Below are positions 6,416 to 6,674 of a DNA stretch of 6,674 nucleotides, piece after piece; the stretch's first letter is position 1, and each line of letters starts with the position of its first letter. The stretch lies in assembly GCA_031282225.1 (NCBI GenBank), contig JAITEC010000002.1:1-6674 (forward strand), in the 5' to 3' direction. The translations under genes were made by a program, and so were the position numbers. The stretch comes from Oscillospiraceae bacterium. GTDB taxonomy: Bacteria > Bacillota > Clostridia > Oscillospirales > Oscillospiraceae. The notes below the pieces were generated by a model. The model did not search any database. It was not told the origin of the DNA and saw only the letters and a list, made by a program, of their open reading frames with translations.

Positions 6416-6674
6416 ATGGACGCGAAAGAGCGCATAACAGCCCTCAGGGCGGAGATAGACAGGCACAACAAGGCGTATTACGAGCTCAACAGGCCGCTGG
6501 TCGGCGACTTTGAGTTTGATGGGATGATGCGCGAGCTTCGGGAACTCGAAACCAACTATCCGGAGCTGGCGTCGGGCGATTCGCCTACGCAAAAGGTAGG
6601 CGGGCGCGCCGGGGCGACTTTTGAGCCAGTAACGCACGCCCCGCCTCTCGAGAGCTTGAACGACGTGTTTTCAT
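6416..6674 (+). CDS. ligA: NAD-dependent DNA ligase, N-terminal fragment
   Basis: The first 86 codons of LigA are present; the rest lies beyond the window. LigA seals nicks during replication and repair using NAD+. The visible part is domain Ia, which binds the nicotinamide half of NAD+: LRAEIDRHNKAYYELN, D31-FEFD35, ELETNYPEL, SGDSPTQKVGG, then a segment ending PPLESLNDVFS, equivalent to the usual PMLSLxNAF. Compared with E. coli LigA, the NMN-contacting Tyr22, Asp32 and Asp36 correspond to Y21, D31 and D35, whereas His23 corresponds to Y22 and Tyr35 to F34. The catalytic KxDG lysine and the adenylation, OB, zinc, HhH and BRCT domains lie outside the window, so integrity cannot be checked. 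Start ATG 6416 is supported by a ribosome binding site and by the family's usual N-terminus. Confidence 0.93.
   Translation, partial: MDAKERITALRAEIDRHNKAYYELNRPLVGDFEFDGMMRELRELETNYPELASGDSPTQKVGGRAGATFEPVTHAPPLESLNDVFS

Noticed and set aside
1..6674. Mobile element, CRISPR array, toxin-antitoxin pair or defence system
   Set aside because: No transposase, integrase, regularly spaced repeats, terminal inverted repeats or small paired genes are visible on either strand.

Overview
The window reads as chromosomal DNA from a GC-rich, endospore-forming member of the Firmicutes, most likely class Clostridia. The strongest lineage clue is a YunB-family sporulation gene. Supporting clues are tandem M42 aminopeptidases, a PLP enzyme of the Bacillus YnbB ('methionine gamma-lyase family') type, and a MurD and a LigA whose motif variants look clostridial. 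I cannot name genus or species. All recognisable genes are on the + strand and coding density is very high; the longest gap between genes is about 60 bases. I see no tRNA, rRNA, insertion sequence, CRISPR array, phage gene or origin.

Layout: (1) bases 1-189 are the C-terminal end of a short-chain dehydrogenase/reductase cut by the window edge. (2) 228-947 is a PilZ-domain protein (putative c-di-GMP receptor) starting at TTG, with clearly lower GC than its neighbours. (3) 967-4379 holds murD (TTG start) and two paralogous M42 metallo-aminopeptidase genes, and this run continues into the PLP-enzyme gene at 4372-5622. The three junctions in the run overlap by 14, 8 and 8 bases, so these four genes probably form one translationally coupled unit. 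(4) A gap of 59 bases follows, with a small hairpin without a T-tract and a perfect TATAAT. (5) yunB (5682-6395) comes next, then 20 bases later the first 86 codons of ligA (NAD-dependent DNA ligase), cut by the window edge.

Functionally, murD makes a peptidoglycan precursor. The two M42 enzymes would trim peptides to amino acids in the cytoplasm, and the PLP enzyme would act on amino acids or related small molecules. A peptide or amino-acid salvage unit attached to a cell-wall gene is plausible but is inference from gene order. YunB is a spore-formation membrane protein and LigA is essential for replication and repair; their adjacency may be simple co-transcription.

I found no convincing wholly new system. 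Most worth a second look are the fully overlapping murD-M42-M42-PLP unit, the Asp/Glu difference in a metal ligand between the two M42 paralogues, the low-GC PilZ gene, and a strong preference for the ATA isoleucine codon despite high GC.
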